This document shows positions 29,887 to 39,279 of a stretch of 64,000 nucleotides of DNA, piece by piece. The notes beneath the pieces are model-generated. The model had not been told where the DNA came from. It saw only the letters and a list, made by a program, of their open reading frames with translations, and ran no database searches. Positions within the stretch are counted from its first letter, which is position 1; every line of letters begins with the position of its first letter. The position numbers were made by a program, and so were the translations under genes. The stretch comes from JBARCX01 sp049794535 (lineage in GTDB: Bacteria > Pseudomonadota > Gammaproteobacteria > Xanthomonadales > Rhodanobacteraceae): contig JBARCX010000199.1 in assembly GCA_049794535.1 (NCBI GenBank), positions 4,438-68,437 of the forward strand, read 5' to 3'.

Positions 29887-30795
29887 ATGGAAGAGAACAC
29901 AAGTATTACCGATGCCGACCAAGCCAGTATCGCCGCCTTCATCGAGCGGGTTTGGTCGGAAGATGGTTTGGCCGATCGCACGCTGGATGCCTATCGGCGT
30001 GACCTGGAAACACTGGCACGTTGGCTGGCCGCGCGTGGGCGCACGTTGCGTACGGCGCAGCGCGAAGATCTATCGGCTTTTCATGGCAGCCAGCCTGTGG
30101 CAGTGCGCTCAATGGCGCGTCGGCAATCGGCGTTCCGGCGCTACTACGGTTTCATCGTGCGCAACGAACCGGGCTTTGACGATCCCACCTTGCTCATTGA
30201 GCGCCCGCGCATGCCGCGCAGCCTGCCCAAAGCGTTAGCCGAACGCGAGATCGAGGGGCTGCTCAATGCGCCGGACACATCCACCACCCTGGGGTTGCGA
30301 GATCGAGCGATGCTGGAGCTGATGTACGCCTCGGGTCTGCGCGTGTCCGAATTGGTGGAGTTGCCATTGGCGGCATTGAATCCACGCCAGGGCGTATTAC
30401 GTGTCACGGGCAAGGGGGGCAAGGATCGGCTGGTACCGGTTGGCGAGGTGGCGCTGGAACGTATCGAGGCGTATCTCGCCGGTGCGCGTCCGGTACTGGC
30501 GAAGGGGAGGCAACCCGCGGCGCTGTTCTTGAGCAAGCGCGGCGAGGGCATGACGCGGCAGATGTTCTGGACACTGGTGAAGCGCTACGCCCTGGTGATG
30601 GGCATCAACGCAAAACGCATCTCACCGCATGTGTTGCGACATTCCTTTGCCACACATCTGCTCAATCATGGTGCTGACCTACGCGCGTTGCAGATGCTGC
30701 TGGGTCACAGTGCATTGAGTACGACTCAGATCTATACGTTGGTAGCGAAAGAGGGTCTCAAGCGTTTACACGCGCAGCATCATCCGCGCGGTTGA
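29887..30795 (+). CDS. xerD: Tyrosine recombinase XerD
   Basis: Predicted 302-residue recombinase that resolves chromosome dimers at dif with XerC and FtsK. The SAM-like core-binding domain spans about 12-95. The catalytic set is R152 (SGLRVSELVELP), K176 (VTGKGGKDR), H248/R251 (PHVLRHSFATHLLNHGADLR), H274 (LLGHSALSTTQIY) and Y283. The C-terminus LKRLHAQHHPRG is the XerD form. A longer start at 29869 is possible. dsbC and purL follow on the same strand, a common xanthomonad order. Confidence 0.95.
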   Translation: MEENTSITDADQASIAAFIERVWSEDGLADRTLDAYRRDLETLARWLAARGRTLRTAQREDLSAFHGSQPVAVRSMARRQSAFRRYYGFIVRNEPGFDDPTLLIERPRMPRSLPKALAEREIEGLLNAPDTSTTLGLRDRAMLELMYASGLRVSELVELPLAALNPRQGVLRVTGKGGKDRLVPVGEVALERIEAYLAGARPVLAKGRQPAALFLSKRGEGMTRQMFWTLVKRYALVMGINAKRISPHVLRHSFATHLLNHGADLRALQMLLGHSALSTTQIYTLVAKEGLKRLHAQHHPRG

Positions 30796-30881
30796 ATGTT
30801 GTGAAGGCCAGTTCATATCCCTGCACACTCGCTATGCGAGAATCGGAAGACCGTTAGCACGGCTAGCGGCAATCGAGGTGG

Positions 30882-31685
30882 ATGATGTTGAAGAAATGGT
30901 TGCTGGCGGTGTGCGTCAGTGGATTCGCACTAGGTGTCTCCGCGGCCGACAATGTGGCTGGCGGTAATACAGCCGGTAACAAAACGGTTGTGGATGCTGC
31001 TGTCCCTGCCAACGTGGCAGACATCGTGCGCAAGGCGGTCGAAGGATTCGCTCCCGGCGTGAGGGTGGACATGATCACCCCGGCGCCCATGCCTGGCTAT
31101 TACGAAGTGATTGCCTCCGGTCAGCTGGTTTATGTCAGCGCAGATGGCAAGTACATGATGAACGGCGATCTGGTCGATCTGGCTACCAAGAAGAGCCTGG
31201 GTGATGCCGGCTGGGCAGCTTTCCGTAAGGCTGCGCTCGACAAGGTGCCGGCAGCGCAGCGCATCGTGTTCGCGCCGCCGAATCCGAAATATACGGTTAC
31301 CGTGTTCACTGACGTCAATTGTGGCTATTGCCGTGCCTTGCACCAGCACATTGACGCGATCAACAAAGAAGGCATCGCGGTGGAGTATCTGGCATGGCCG
31401 CGCCAAGGCGTGACCGGCGATGACGGTCGTCCGACGCCGATCTATACCGAGATGGTGTCGGTATGGTGCGCCGCCGACCCCAAGATAGCCTTCACCGATG
31501 CGAAGGAAGGCAAGGCGCCGAAGCCTGCTACCTGTGCCAACCCGGTGAAAGACGAGTTCGACCTGGGCTTGAAGCTGGGTATCAGCGGTACGCCGGCCAT
31601 TTTGGCCGAGGATGGCACCATGATTGGCGGCTATATGACGCCGGAAGACCTGCTCAAAGCCGTGAAAAAGCACAGCGGAAGCTGA
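30882..31685 (+). CDS. dsbC: Thiol:disulfide interchange protein DsbC
   Basis: Predicted 267-residue periplasmic disulfide isomerase (266 from the ATG at 30885, which fits the GAGG site better). The signal peptide ends near SAADN. The N-terminal dimerisation domain contains YYEVIASGQLVYVSADGKYMMNGDLVDL, a typical DsbC_N segment. The thioredoxin-fold catalytic motif is CGYC at 147-150, and the cis-Pro segment is GISGTPAILAEDG. A second Cys pair (WCAADP...PATCAN) is also present, as in DsbC. Confidence 0.95.
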   Translation: MMLKKWLLAVCVSGFALGVSAADNVAGGNTAGNKTVVDAAVPANVADIVRKAVEGFAPGVRVDMITPAPMPGYYEVIASGQLVYVSADGKYMMNGDLVDLATKKSLGDAGWAAFRKAALDKVPAAQRIVFAPPNPKYTVTVFTDVNCGYCRALHQHIDAINKEGIAVEYLAWPRQGVTGDDGRPTPIYTEMVSVWCAADPKIAFTDAKEGKAPKPATCANPVKDEFDLGLKLGISGTPAILAEDGTMIGGYMTPEDLLKAVKKHSGS

Positions 31686-31817
31686 GGACAGCCCTGGATG
31701 GGGTCGCACGGGCTATGCCGTGCAGCCCCCTGGCGGCATCCCGGTTTAACGGGTTGCTTATGCCGTATTGCAGCATCGGGTAGAATGGGCGTTTTCCGCT
31801 AAAGCGCCGTTCCCCGC

Positions 31818-34800
31818 ATGATCGCACTCGACGGGCAGAGCGCCCTCTCGCCATTTCGTCTCGACCGCCTCAACGCCCGCCTCGATGCCTTGCATCGTGG
31901 TGCACGGATACAGGCCTCGTGGTTCGTCTATTTCCTGGACGTTGCTGTCGCGCCGGAGGGCGAGCAGCGCAAACGCCTACTGGACGTACTGGAAGCGAAA
32001 GACGCCGCCCCTGAGGCCGCCACACTGTGGGTAGTGCCGCGACTGGGCACGATTTCACCGTGGTCGAGCAAGGCCACCGATATTCTCCATGGCGCCGGTT
32101 TTGACGTGCGTCGCGTAGAGCGTGGGCTGGCCTGGCAGGCGGTTGGCCTACCGGCGTCCGATGCGCCGTCCCATGCGGGGGTGATGGCCGTGCTATGCGA
32201 CGCGATGACCCAGTCGGTGCTAACCAGCCTCGACCAAGCGCAGGGCCTGTTCCTCGCCGGCACGCCGGGCGATCTGGTGTACATCCCACTGGGCAGTGAT
32301 GCCCGCACCGCATTGAATGAAGCCAATGTGCGGTTGGGCCTTGCGCTAGCCGAAGACGAGGTCGATTACCTCGCCGATTGTTACGCGGAGCTTGGCCGCG
32401 ATCCGACGGATGCCGAACTCTTCATGTTCGCGCAGGCCAACTCCGAGCATTGCCGCCACAAGGTGTTCAACGCGAGTTGGACACTGGACGGTGAAGAACA
32501 GGACAAGAGCCTGTTCGGCATGATCAAGAACACGCATGCTCATTCGCCAGCACACACGTTGTCTGCCTACAAGGACAACGCAGCGGTGATCGAGGGTTCG
32601 ACGGGTCGTCGTTTCTTCGCCGATGCCGACGGCGTGTGGCAGGGTCGCGAAGAGCGTATCGACTTCGCGATCAAGGTGGAGACGCACAATCACCCCACCG
32701 CGATCGCACCATGGCCCGGCGCAGCTACCGGTGCCGGCGGCGAGATCCGCGATGAAGGTGCCACCGGTCGTGGCGCCAAACCGAAGGCTGGCCTGACGGG
32801 TTTCTCGGTGTCCGACTTGCGCATTCCCGGCCATCCGCAGCCGTGGGAAGTCGAGCGCCCGTTGCCGCCGCGCATGGCGAGTGCATTCGAGATCATGCGC
32901 GATGGCCCGCTCGGTGCCGCCGCGTTCAATAACGAATTCGGCCGTTCGTGCCTGGGCGGCTATTTCCGCAGTTACGAGCACGAAACCGGTGAAGCCGGCG
33001 TACGTCGTGGCTACGACAAGCCAATCATGATGGCGGGTGGCCTTGCCAACATTCGTGCTGACCATGTGCAGAAGCGTGAGCTGCAGCCCGGCCATGCGGT
33101 GATCGTGCTCGGTGGCCCGGCGATGCTGATTGGTCTTGGCGGCGGTGCCGCTTCGTCGGTGGCTTCTGGTGCGTCGAGCGCCGAGCTGGATTTTGCTTCC
33201 GTGCAGCGTGACAACGCAGAAATGGAGCGTCGCTGCCAGCAAGTGATCGACAGCTGCTGGTCGCGCGGCGATCGCAATCCGATTGTCAGCATCCACGACG
33301 TGGGTGCGGGTGGTCTTTCGAATGCCATCCCCGAATTGCTCAATGACGCCGGTGTTGGCGGCGAGATCGATCTGTCAAAGCTTCCTTGTGATGATCCCTC
33401 GCTGTCGCCGATGCAGGTGTGGAGCAACGAGTCGCAAGAGCGTTACGTGCTGGCCATCGCTACGGCTGACCTGCCCGAGTTTGAGGCCTATTGCATACGC
33501 GAGCGTTGCCCGTATGCCGTGGTCGGCACGGCCACCGAAAAGCGTCAGCTGGTGCTGCGCGATCCGCGTCGCGACCTTACCGTTATCGATCTGCCGATGG
33601 ATGTGCTGTTCGGCAAGCCGCCGCGCATGCACCGCGATGCCAAGCGGATCAAACCGCGCGTCGACCTGATACCGGATCTCTCCGGCATCGGCATGGATGA
33701 GGCGCTGTCGCGCGTACTGCGCTTGCCCACCGTGGGCAGCAAGAGCTTTCTGATCACCATCGGTGACCGTACTGTTGGCGGCCTCAATCATCGCGATCCG
33801 ATGGTGGGTCCGTGGCAGGTGCCGGTGGCCGACTGTGCAGTGACTATCGCCGATTTCGACAGCTACAAGGGCGAAGCGATGGCGATGGCTGAGCGCGCGC
33901 CGGTGGCGCTGCTCAGCAGTGCCGCCGCTGCACGTCTGGCGGTGGGTGAAGCGATTACCAATCTTGCCGCGGCGCCCATCGAGCAGCTCGGCGAGATCCG
34001 CCTTTCCGCGAACTGGATGGCGGCGGTGAACCACCCTGGTGAAGACGCCGCACTGTTCGATGCCGTGAAAGCGGTCGGCATGGATCTATGTCCGGCGCTC
34101 GATATTTCTATTCCGGTCGGCAAGGACTCGTTGTCCATGCAGACGGTATGGAAGGACGGCGAGCAAGCGCAGCGTACGATTGCCCCGGTGTCGCTGGTCA
34201 TCACCGGTTTTGCCCGAGTCAGCGATGTGCGCCACACGCTCACCCCGCAGATCAAGCTTGATCGTGGCGATTCCGACTTGTGGCTGATCGATCTGGGTGC
34301 GGGTCGTGATCGCCTCGGTAGCTCTGCGCTGACGCAGGTGTTCAACCGCGGCGGCGGTGTGCCGCCGGATCTGGACGATGCGAAGCGCTTGAAGGCATTG
34401 TTCGAGCTGGTGCAGGAAGCCAATCGCAGCGGTCTCGCGTTGGCTTATCACGACCGCTCCGACGGCGGTGCAATTGTCACCCTGCTGGAGATGGCCTTTG
34501 CCGGTCACTGCGGACTGGAAATCCATCTGGATGGGTGGGCCGAAGCGGCACTGCGCGCATTGTTCAACGAAGAGCTGGGCGCGGTATTGCAGGTGGCTGT
34601 CGCCAATCGCGAGGCGTTCGAAGCACTGCTGGTGAAGCACGGCCTCGCCGGCATGAGTCATCGGATTGGACGTCCAAAAGAAAAGCTTGGCATCAAGCTG
34701 TTCCTCAATGGCGACACTTTGTTCAAGTGGAACTGGACGGAATTGTTCAGTACCTGGAACGAGACCAGCCACGCCATGCAGCGTCTGCGCGACAATCCGC

Positions 34801-35678
34801 TCAGCGCGGATGCTGAGCGCGAATGGCGCCTCGATGATGCTGATCCGGGCATCACTCCAAAGCTCACTTTCGATCCGGCCGATAACGTCGCCGCGTTGTT
34901 GATCGCCAGTGGCGCCAAGCCTCGCGTGGCGATCCTGCGCGAGCAGGGCGTCAACGGCCAAGTGGAGATGGCGGCAGCCTTCACGCGTGCCGGCTTCGAG
35001 GCAGTAGACGTGCACATGTCCGACCTTGCCAGCGGTCGCATCAAGCTTGCGGACTTTCGCGGCTTCGCTGCTTGCGGCGGCTTCTCCTATGGCGACGTGC
35101 TGGGTGCCGGCCGTGGTTGGGCCACCTCGATCCTTTACAACGAGATGTTGCGCGCAGAGTTCACTGCGTTCTTTGCCGATCCGACGAAATTCGCGCTGGG
35201 TGTGTGCAACGGTTGCCAGATGCTCTCGCAGCTCAAGGACATCATCCCCGGCGCACAGCATTGGCCGAAGTTCCTGCGCAACGCGTCCGAGCAGTACGAA
35301 GCACGACTGGCCACGCTGGAAGTGCTCGATACGCCGAGCATCTTCTTCAAGGGCATGGCCGGCTCGCGTATCCCGGTGGCAGTGGCGCACGGCGAGGGTC
35401 GCGTGAGCTTCCCGCAAGCATGCAGCCCGGCAAAATCAGGCAGTGCGGTGCGCTTTGTCGACAATCGCGGCAAGCCGACTGAGAACTTCCCGTTGAACCC
35501 GAACGGTTCACCCGGTGGATTGGCTGGCTTCACGGCCGCTGACGGCCGGGTGAGCATCCTGATGCCGCATCCGGAGCGTGTATTCCGCAATGTGCAGCTG
35601 AGCTGGCATCCGGAGAAGTGGGGCGAAGATTCACCGTGGATGCGCATGTTCTACAACGCACGGGTGTGGTGCGGCTAA
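31818..35678 (+). CDS. purL: Phosphoribosylformylglycinamidine synthase
   Basis: Predicted 1286-residue single-chain FGAM synthase, the fourth step of purine synthesis. The layout is N-terminal domain (1-145), linker with [18 protein letters not shown] [10 protein letters not shown], two AIRS-type ATP-binding halves ([36 protein letters not shown] and later [14 protein letters not shown]) and a C-terminal glutaminase with [11 protein letters not shown], the nucleophile Cys in [10 protein letters not shown], and HPERVFR. Length agrees with the large gammaproteobacterial form. Its stop overlaps the next reading frame. Confidence 0.98.
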   Translation: MIALDGQSALSPFRLDRLNARLDALHRGARIQASWFVYFLDVAVAPEGEQRKRLLDVLEAKDAAPEAATLWVVPRLGTISPWSSKATDILHGAGFDVRRVERGLAWQAVGLPASDAPSHAGVMAVLCDAMTQSVLTSLDQAQGLFLAGTPGDLVYIPLGSDARTALNEANVRLGLALAEDEVDYLADCYAELGRDPTDAELFMFAQANSEHCRHKVFNASWTLDGEEQDKSLFGMIKNTHAHSPAHTLSAYKDNAAVIEGSTGRRFFADADGVWQGREERIDFAIKVETHNHPTAIAPWPGAATGAGGEIRDEGATGRGAKPKAGLTGFSVSDLRIPGHPQPWEVERPLPPRMASAFEIMRDGPLGAAAFNNEFGRSCLGGYFRSYEHETGEAGVRRGYDKPIMMAGGLANIRADHVQKRELQPGHAVIVLGGPAMLIGLGGGAASSVASGASSAELDFASVQRDNAEMERRCQQVIDSCWSRGDRNPIVSIHDVGAGGLSNAIPELLNDAGVGGEIDLSKLPCDDPSLSPMQVWSNESQERYVLAIATADLPEFEAYCIRERCPYAVVGTATEKRQLVLRDPRRDLTVIDLPMDVLFGKPPRMHRDAKRIKPRVDLIPDLSGIGMDEALSRVLRLPTVGSKSFLITIGDRTVGGLNHRDPMVGPWQVPVADCAVTIADFDSYKGEAMAMAERAPVALLSSAAAARLAVGEAITNLAAAPIEQLGEIRLSANWMAAVNHPGEDAALFDAVKAVGMDLCPALDISIPVGKDSLSMQTVWKDGEQAQRTIAPVSLVITGFARVSDVRHTLTPQIKLDRGDSDLWLIDLGAGRDRLGSSALTQVFNRGGGVPPDLDDAKRLKALFELVQEANRSGLALAYHDRSDGGAIVTLLEMAFAGHCGLEIHLDGWAEAALRALFNEELGAVLQVAVANREAFEALLVKHGLAGMSHRIGRPKEKLGIKLFLNGDTLFKWNWTELFSTWNETSHAMQRLRDNPLSADAEREWRLDDADPGITPKLTFDPADNVAALLIASGAKPRVAILREQGVNGQVEMAAAFTRAGFEAVDVHMSDLASGRIKLADFRGFAACGGFSYGDVLGAGRGWATSILYNEMLRAEFTAFFADPTKFALGVCNGCQMLSQLKDIIPGAQHWPKFLRNASEQYEARLATLEVLDTPSIFFKGMAGSRIPVAVAHGEGRVSFPQACSPAKSGSAVRFVDNRGKPTENFPLNPNGSPGGLAGFTAADGRVSILMPHPERVFRNVQLSWHPEKWGEDSPWMRMFYNARVWCG

Positions 35679-36412
35679 GGCTGCACTCCTTTGAACGGCG
35701 ATGGCCAGGCGGATTGCTGGCCGTCGTGTGGACACTGTTGCTGGCCTTGTTGCCGTGGTGGCTGGATTTACCGCTATTGCTCACGCTGTCCGTCGCGCTG
35801 CTGGTGTGGACTCACTGGCTGGGCGAACACGCGCAAACGATGCGTCGCGCACTTCGGTGGGGTCTACCCGGCCTGTTAGTCGCCGTGTTTCGCGCATTGG
35901 CTGGCAATCCGTTGGCATGGTTGTTGGTGCTGCTCGTTGCGCTGGCTGGCTTCTCGTTATTGATGCTGCTCGAGTCCTGGCTGGATCGAGGAAAGCACGC
36001 TATGCCCTCATCGTTACTGCCTATGGAGTGGAGCGAGCTGGCGCTGGCACCCATTGGGCCAACGGCAGCGATTATCGAGTTGCAGCCTCCTGCATGGCTG
36101 GCGGTCGACCAAGAGGTGACTGATCCGCGTGGCGATGAGGTGCACTACGCGAATCATACGTTTCGCCTGGGTGTCGGCAGGCAAATCGAGGGTGTCGATC
36201 CGCGCTATTGCTTCAGCCCTGACGGTTGCTGGTTTGCGGCCGTGTTAACGGCAGGGCGCGGCCTTGCACTGCAGGATTGTCAGCGCGACAGGTTATATCG
36301 CCTGCGCGGCTGGCAGCTGATTGGCTGGTATGCGGGCCAGCCGTGGTTGAGTCGCGGTGAAAACCATGCACCGATCGCGCTGTCTCATGTATTGGGGCGC
36401 GACGAAGACTGA
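35666..36412 (+). CDS. Membrane protein of unknown function
   Basis: Predicted 248 residues. It probably starts at GTG 35666 (or 35669) inside the end of purL and so is coupled to it. The N-terminal half has about three hydrophobic segments (near 12-50 and 70-100). The C-terminal half is soluble, with [29 protein letters not shown], reminiscent of a beta-propeller-like strand but without family match. Two further short Cys residues are present. I do not recognise the family. Confidence 0.6.
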   Translation: MVRLRLHSFERRWPGGLLAVVWTLLLALLPWWLDLPLLLTLSVALLVWTHWLGEHAQTMRRALRWGLPGLLVAVFRALAGNPLAWLLVLLVALAGFSLLMLLESWLDRGKHAMPSSLLPMEWSELALAPIGPTAAIIELQPPAWLAVDQEVTDPRGDEVHYANHTFRLGVGRQIEGVDPRYCFSPDGCWFAAVLTAGRGLALQDCQRDRLYRLRGWQLIGWYAGQPWLSRGENHAPIALSHVLGRDED

Positions 36413-36549
36413 GCATTGCTCAGTAAGTCGGGTGAGTACGTTTCGTTCGCAAACCTTTACGAGTCACGCAGAAATATTGAACAGGCTCTTGGGCTTTCCA
36501 GAGATAGCGTGCCCTTCCACGTTGTCTCACGCATACTTGTACGGTGAAT

Positions 36550-37434
36550 ATGTCCGCCTCCAACTCCGTGTCGTCTGCATTGCCACTCAGTGTGATTGTG
36601 GTGTCCGCTGATAGCGGTGCCAGCCTGCGCGACTGCGTGCGCCAAGTGCTCGCATGCACCACGCCACTGGAGCTTCTGCTGATCGACAACGCGTCGGCTG
36701 ATGGTGTGCCGGAGGCGATCGAGCGTGCGTACGAGCACGAGAAAGAATCGCGGCTCAAGGTGATCTACAACCGCGCCAACCTTGGCTTTGGCCCGGCAGT
36801 CAATCGGGCGGCGCGACAGGCGCGTGGTGCGGCGCTGCTGATTCTCAATCCTGATTGTCTGTTGGATCAAGCCAGCCTGCAGCGCATGCTCGATGTGTTG
36901 GCCAGCGAGCCGAAGGTTGGGCTGGTCGGTGCCGTGGTGTGCGATGAGCAAGGTGTGCCGGATCCCGCGTCGTACCGGCGTGATCCCTTACTGCAGCGCT
37001 CACTCAATAGCATGTTTGGGCGCGATGGCGAAGGCGTCAATATTGCCGGTGATATACCGCATGCATTAGTCGAGGCAGAAGCGGTGTCCGGCGCACTGAT
37101 GTTGATGCCGCGCACGTTGTTCGAGCGGCTGGATGGTTTTGACGAGAACTACTTCCTGCATTGCGAGGATCTCGATCTTTGCCGCCGCGTGCGTGATGCA
37201 GGACGACGCGTGCTGCTAGCCGGTGACGTGCGCGTATTGCACGGCAAGGGTGGTTCCAGCCGGCATCGTCCAGTGTTCGTCAGCCGGCACAAGCATCGCG
37301 GTATGTGGCGCTGGTTCCGCAAATTCGATCCGTCTGCACGTAAGCCTCACGTGGCGACGCTAGTATGGCTCGGCATCTGGGCACATTTTGTCATGCAGAT
37401 ACCGGGTCAGTTGTGGAGGCTTTACACGCGATGA
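36550..37434 (+). CDS. Family 2 glycosyltransferase
   Basis: Predicted 294-residue GT-A enzyme. SVIVVSAD opens the nucleotide-sugar fold, followed by LLLIDNASADG, NRANLGFGPAVNRAARQARG and LILNPDCLL with the metal-binding acid. The late acidic HCEDLDLCRRVRDAG is the WbbL/rhamnosyltransferase-like signature. A C-terminal basic/hydrophobic segment may touch the membrane. The likely role is assembly of a surface glycan. An in-frame GTG lies at 36544. Its stop overlaps the transporter start by ATGA. Confidence 0.88.
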   Translation: MSASNSVSSALPLSVIVVSADSGASLRDCVRQVLACTTPLELLLIDNASADGVPEAIERAYEHEKESRLKVIYNRANLGFGPAVNRAARQARGAALLILNPDCLLDQASLQRMLDVLASEPKVGLVGAVVCDEQGVPDPASYRRDPLLQRSLNSMFGRDGEGVNIAGDIPHALVEAEAVSGALMLMPRTLFERLDGFDENYFLHCEDLDLCRRVRDAGRRVLLAGDVRVLHGKGGSSRHRPVFVSRHKHRGMWRWFRKFDPSARKPHVATLVWLGIWAHFVMQIPGQLWRLYTR

Positions 37435-38339
37435 GTACGTCGGCACGGACGCGTACGCTGGCGACACTTGGCCTGCTGGCGATGACTGCGGTATGGGGCT
37501 CCACCTTCGTGCTGATCAAGGACGTGGTTGCACGTATGCCGGTGGCGGATTTCCTCGCCGTGCGCTTCGTGATTGCCGCACTGGTCATGCTGACGTTGTT
37601 TCACCGACACGTATGGCGGCTTGGGCGTGCGAAGTTATGGCGCGGTTTGTTACTCGGCGCGATTTACGGCTCAGGGCAGCTGCTGCAGACGTGGGGGCTA
37701 TCACTGATCGCGCCTAGCGTTAGTGGTTTCGTCACCGGCATGTATGTGGTGTTTACGCCGATCCTCGCTACCGTGCTCTTGCGTCAACGCATGGCCGGTG
37801 TGGTGTGGATTGCGGTAGTGGTGGCTACGGCGGGTTTGGCGTTGCTTTCGCTCAATGGGGTTTCCGTCGACCTGGGTGTGTGGCTCACGTTGGCCGCTGC
37901 CGTGTTGTATGCGTTGCATATCGTAGGGCTTGGCCATTGGTCTCAAGCAGGCGATGCGTTCGGCTTGTCGGCAGTGCAAATGGTTTCCATCGCACTGGTT
38001 TGCCTATTGGCTACTGCGCCGCACGGACCGATGTTGCCGCCAGACCGCAGTGCATGGACCGGCGTGTTGTACATGGCCTTGATTGCCGGTGCGGGTGCGA
38101 TGCTGATGCAGACCTGGGCGCAGGCTCATCTACCGGCCACGCGGGCAGCCATCGTGATGACCACCGAGCCGGTGTTCGCCGCGGGGTTCGCAGTGGCATT
38201 AGGTAGCGACGTGCTTACCTGGCGCATGTTGGTGGGCGGCGCACTCGTGCTGGCGGCGATGTATCTGGTTGAGTTGATGCCGCGGCGTGGTGCTACTGGC
38301 GATGGGTTGTCAGCAGAAGCGGTGCATCACGAGGTGTAA
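37431..38339 (+). CDS. EamA/DMT-family permease
   Basis: Predicted 302-residue inner-membrane protein with about ten TM helices in two EamA repeats. The N-terminus carries AVWGSTFVLIKDVVARMPVADFLAVRF, typical of the RhaT/YdcZ-like DMT exporters. The ATG (GGAGG 12 nt ahead) overlaps the glycosyltransferase stop by 4 bp, so the two are translated together. The substrate is unknown. Confidence 0.9.
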   Translation: MSTSARTRTLATLGLLAMTAVWGSTFVLIKDVVARMPVADFLAVRFVIAALVMLTLFHRHVWRLGRAKLWRGLLLGAIYGSGQLLQTWGLSLIAPSVSGFVTGMYVVFTPILATVLLRQRMAGVVWIAVVVATAGLALLSLNGVSVDLGVWLTLAAAVLYALHIVGLGHWSQAGDAFGLSAVQMVSIALVCLLATAPHGPMLPPDRSAWTGVLYMALIAGAGAMLMQTWAQAHLPATRAAIVMTTEPVFAAGFAVALGSDVLTWRMLVGGALVLAAMYLVELMPRRGATGDGLSAEAVHHEV

Positions 38340-38355
38340 ATCACCCTGCCTTGCT

Positions 38356-38898
38356 TCAGTGCGATGCAGGAACTCGCGGCTGCATGGCGATGCGTACCAG
38401 GTACGCAACGATGATGACGTTGGCCACCAGCGCACCAAGCTTGAGCCAGGTAAAGCGATTCACTGTCTCGTACAGTTCCAGTGGAACCAGCGAGCCGGTG
38501 GCGATCACCGTGAACCATTCCGCCCAATGTTTACGCATCCACAGACCAATGCCTTCAGTGGCGAAGATGGCGGCATAGCCAAGCGCTACTAGGCCAATGG
38601 CGATGAACTTGCTTGGCCCCAGGTTCACCAGCAGCTCAACCAAATCCCAGCGGAGGCCGTTGCTGTCGGCCAGGGATAGATGCTCCAGCCAATGCACCAA
38701 TTGCTCGAAGTTCTGCTGCCGGTCGAGATGGAACGCAACGATAGCGACCAGGATCAGGCTCGCGCTTTTGATGGCTTCGTAGACCGCGATGATGCGCAGA
38801 CCGACGCTGTGCTGCGAGACGGGCTTTGAGATGGCAGCAACGGCGGTATCGGTATCGGACACGGTCAATGGGGTTGCAGGCGGGCGGGCGATGGTCAT
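38356..38898 (-). CDS. DUF2127-family membrane protein
   Basis: Predicted 180-residue protein with about four TM helices. It starts at ATG 38898. The N-terminal 35 residues are Ala/Pro-rich and cytoplasmic. The core contains GLRIIAVYEAIKSASLILVAIVAFHL and the FATEGIGLWMRKHWAEWFTVIATGSLVPLELYETVNRFTWLKL segment, which is the DUF2127 hallmark. Function is unknown. It converges with the EamA gene, 16 bp away. Confidence 0.82.
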   Translation of the reverse strand: MTIARPPATPLTVSDTDTAVAAISKPVSQHSVGLRIIAVYEAIKSASLILVAIVAFHLDRQQNFEQLVHWLEHLSLADSNGLRWDLVELLVNLGPSKFIAIGLVALGYAAIFATEGIGLWMRKHWAEWFTVIATGSLVPLELYETVNRFTWLKLGALVANVIIVAYLVRIAMQPRVPASH

Positions 38899-39074
38899 CG
38901 TCGCAGCATGAATGAGAGAGGGCGGCGTATGCAACGCTTCGCTCGAAGTGTTGCTACATCTTGCTTGGAAAGCCATGCCTCAATGGGCATGGCATCGATG
39001 TATGGGCGTTAGGCTTGCGCACAAGGTGGTTGCAGCGCCACGTGTACGTTGCTAATCACCAGGCCTAAGCGAAA

Positions 39075-39269
39075 TCAGCAACAACGCCCACCCGTGCCCT
39101 TGTAACGCGCCACCTGCCGCTCCCGGAAGAACTCCGCGTAAGTGGGCACTTTGCGTTCCGGGTGATGCTCACGCAGATGCTTCACGTAGACGTCGTAGTC
39201 AGGAACGCCACAGCAGAGGCGGGCGGTTTGCACCGCCCATTTCCGAATCGACTGGAACGTCGCTCTCAT
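39075..39269 (-). CDS. ybdD: YbdD/YjiX (DUF466)-family small protein
   Basis: Predicted 64-residue protein with the family pattern GVPDYDVYVKHLREHHPERKVPTYAEFFRERQVARYKG, then GGRCC at the C-terminus. It starts 10 bp after cstA on the same strand. The CstA/BtsT transporters need such a small partner for pyruvate uptake (YbdD/YjiX in E. coli), so the pair is probably one functional unit. Confidence 0.92.
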   Translation of the reverse strand: MRATFQSIRKWAVQTARLCCGVPDYDVYVKHLREHHPERKVPTYAEFFRERQVARYKGTGGRCC

Positions 39270-39279
39270 CGTGAGACTC

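Noticed and set aside
29887..30795. XerD as part of an integrative element
   Set aside because: The C-terminal XerD-specific residues and the xerD-dsbC-purL order show it is the core chromosome-dimer recombinase, not a phage or ICE integrase.
34086..35417. A 443-codon minus-strand frame inside purL
   Set aside because: The forward strand encodes intact PurL with all motifs; the antisense frame has no family match.
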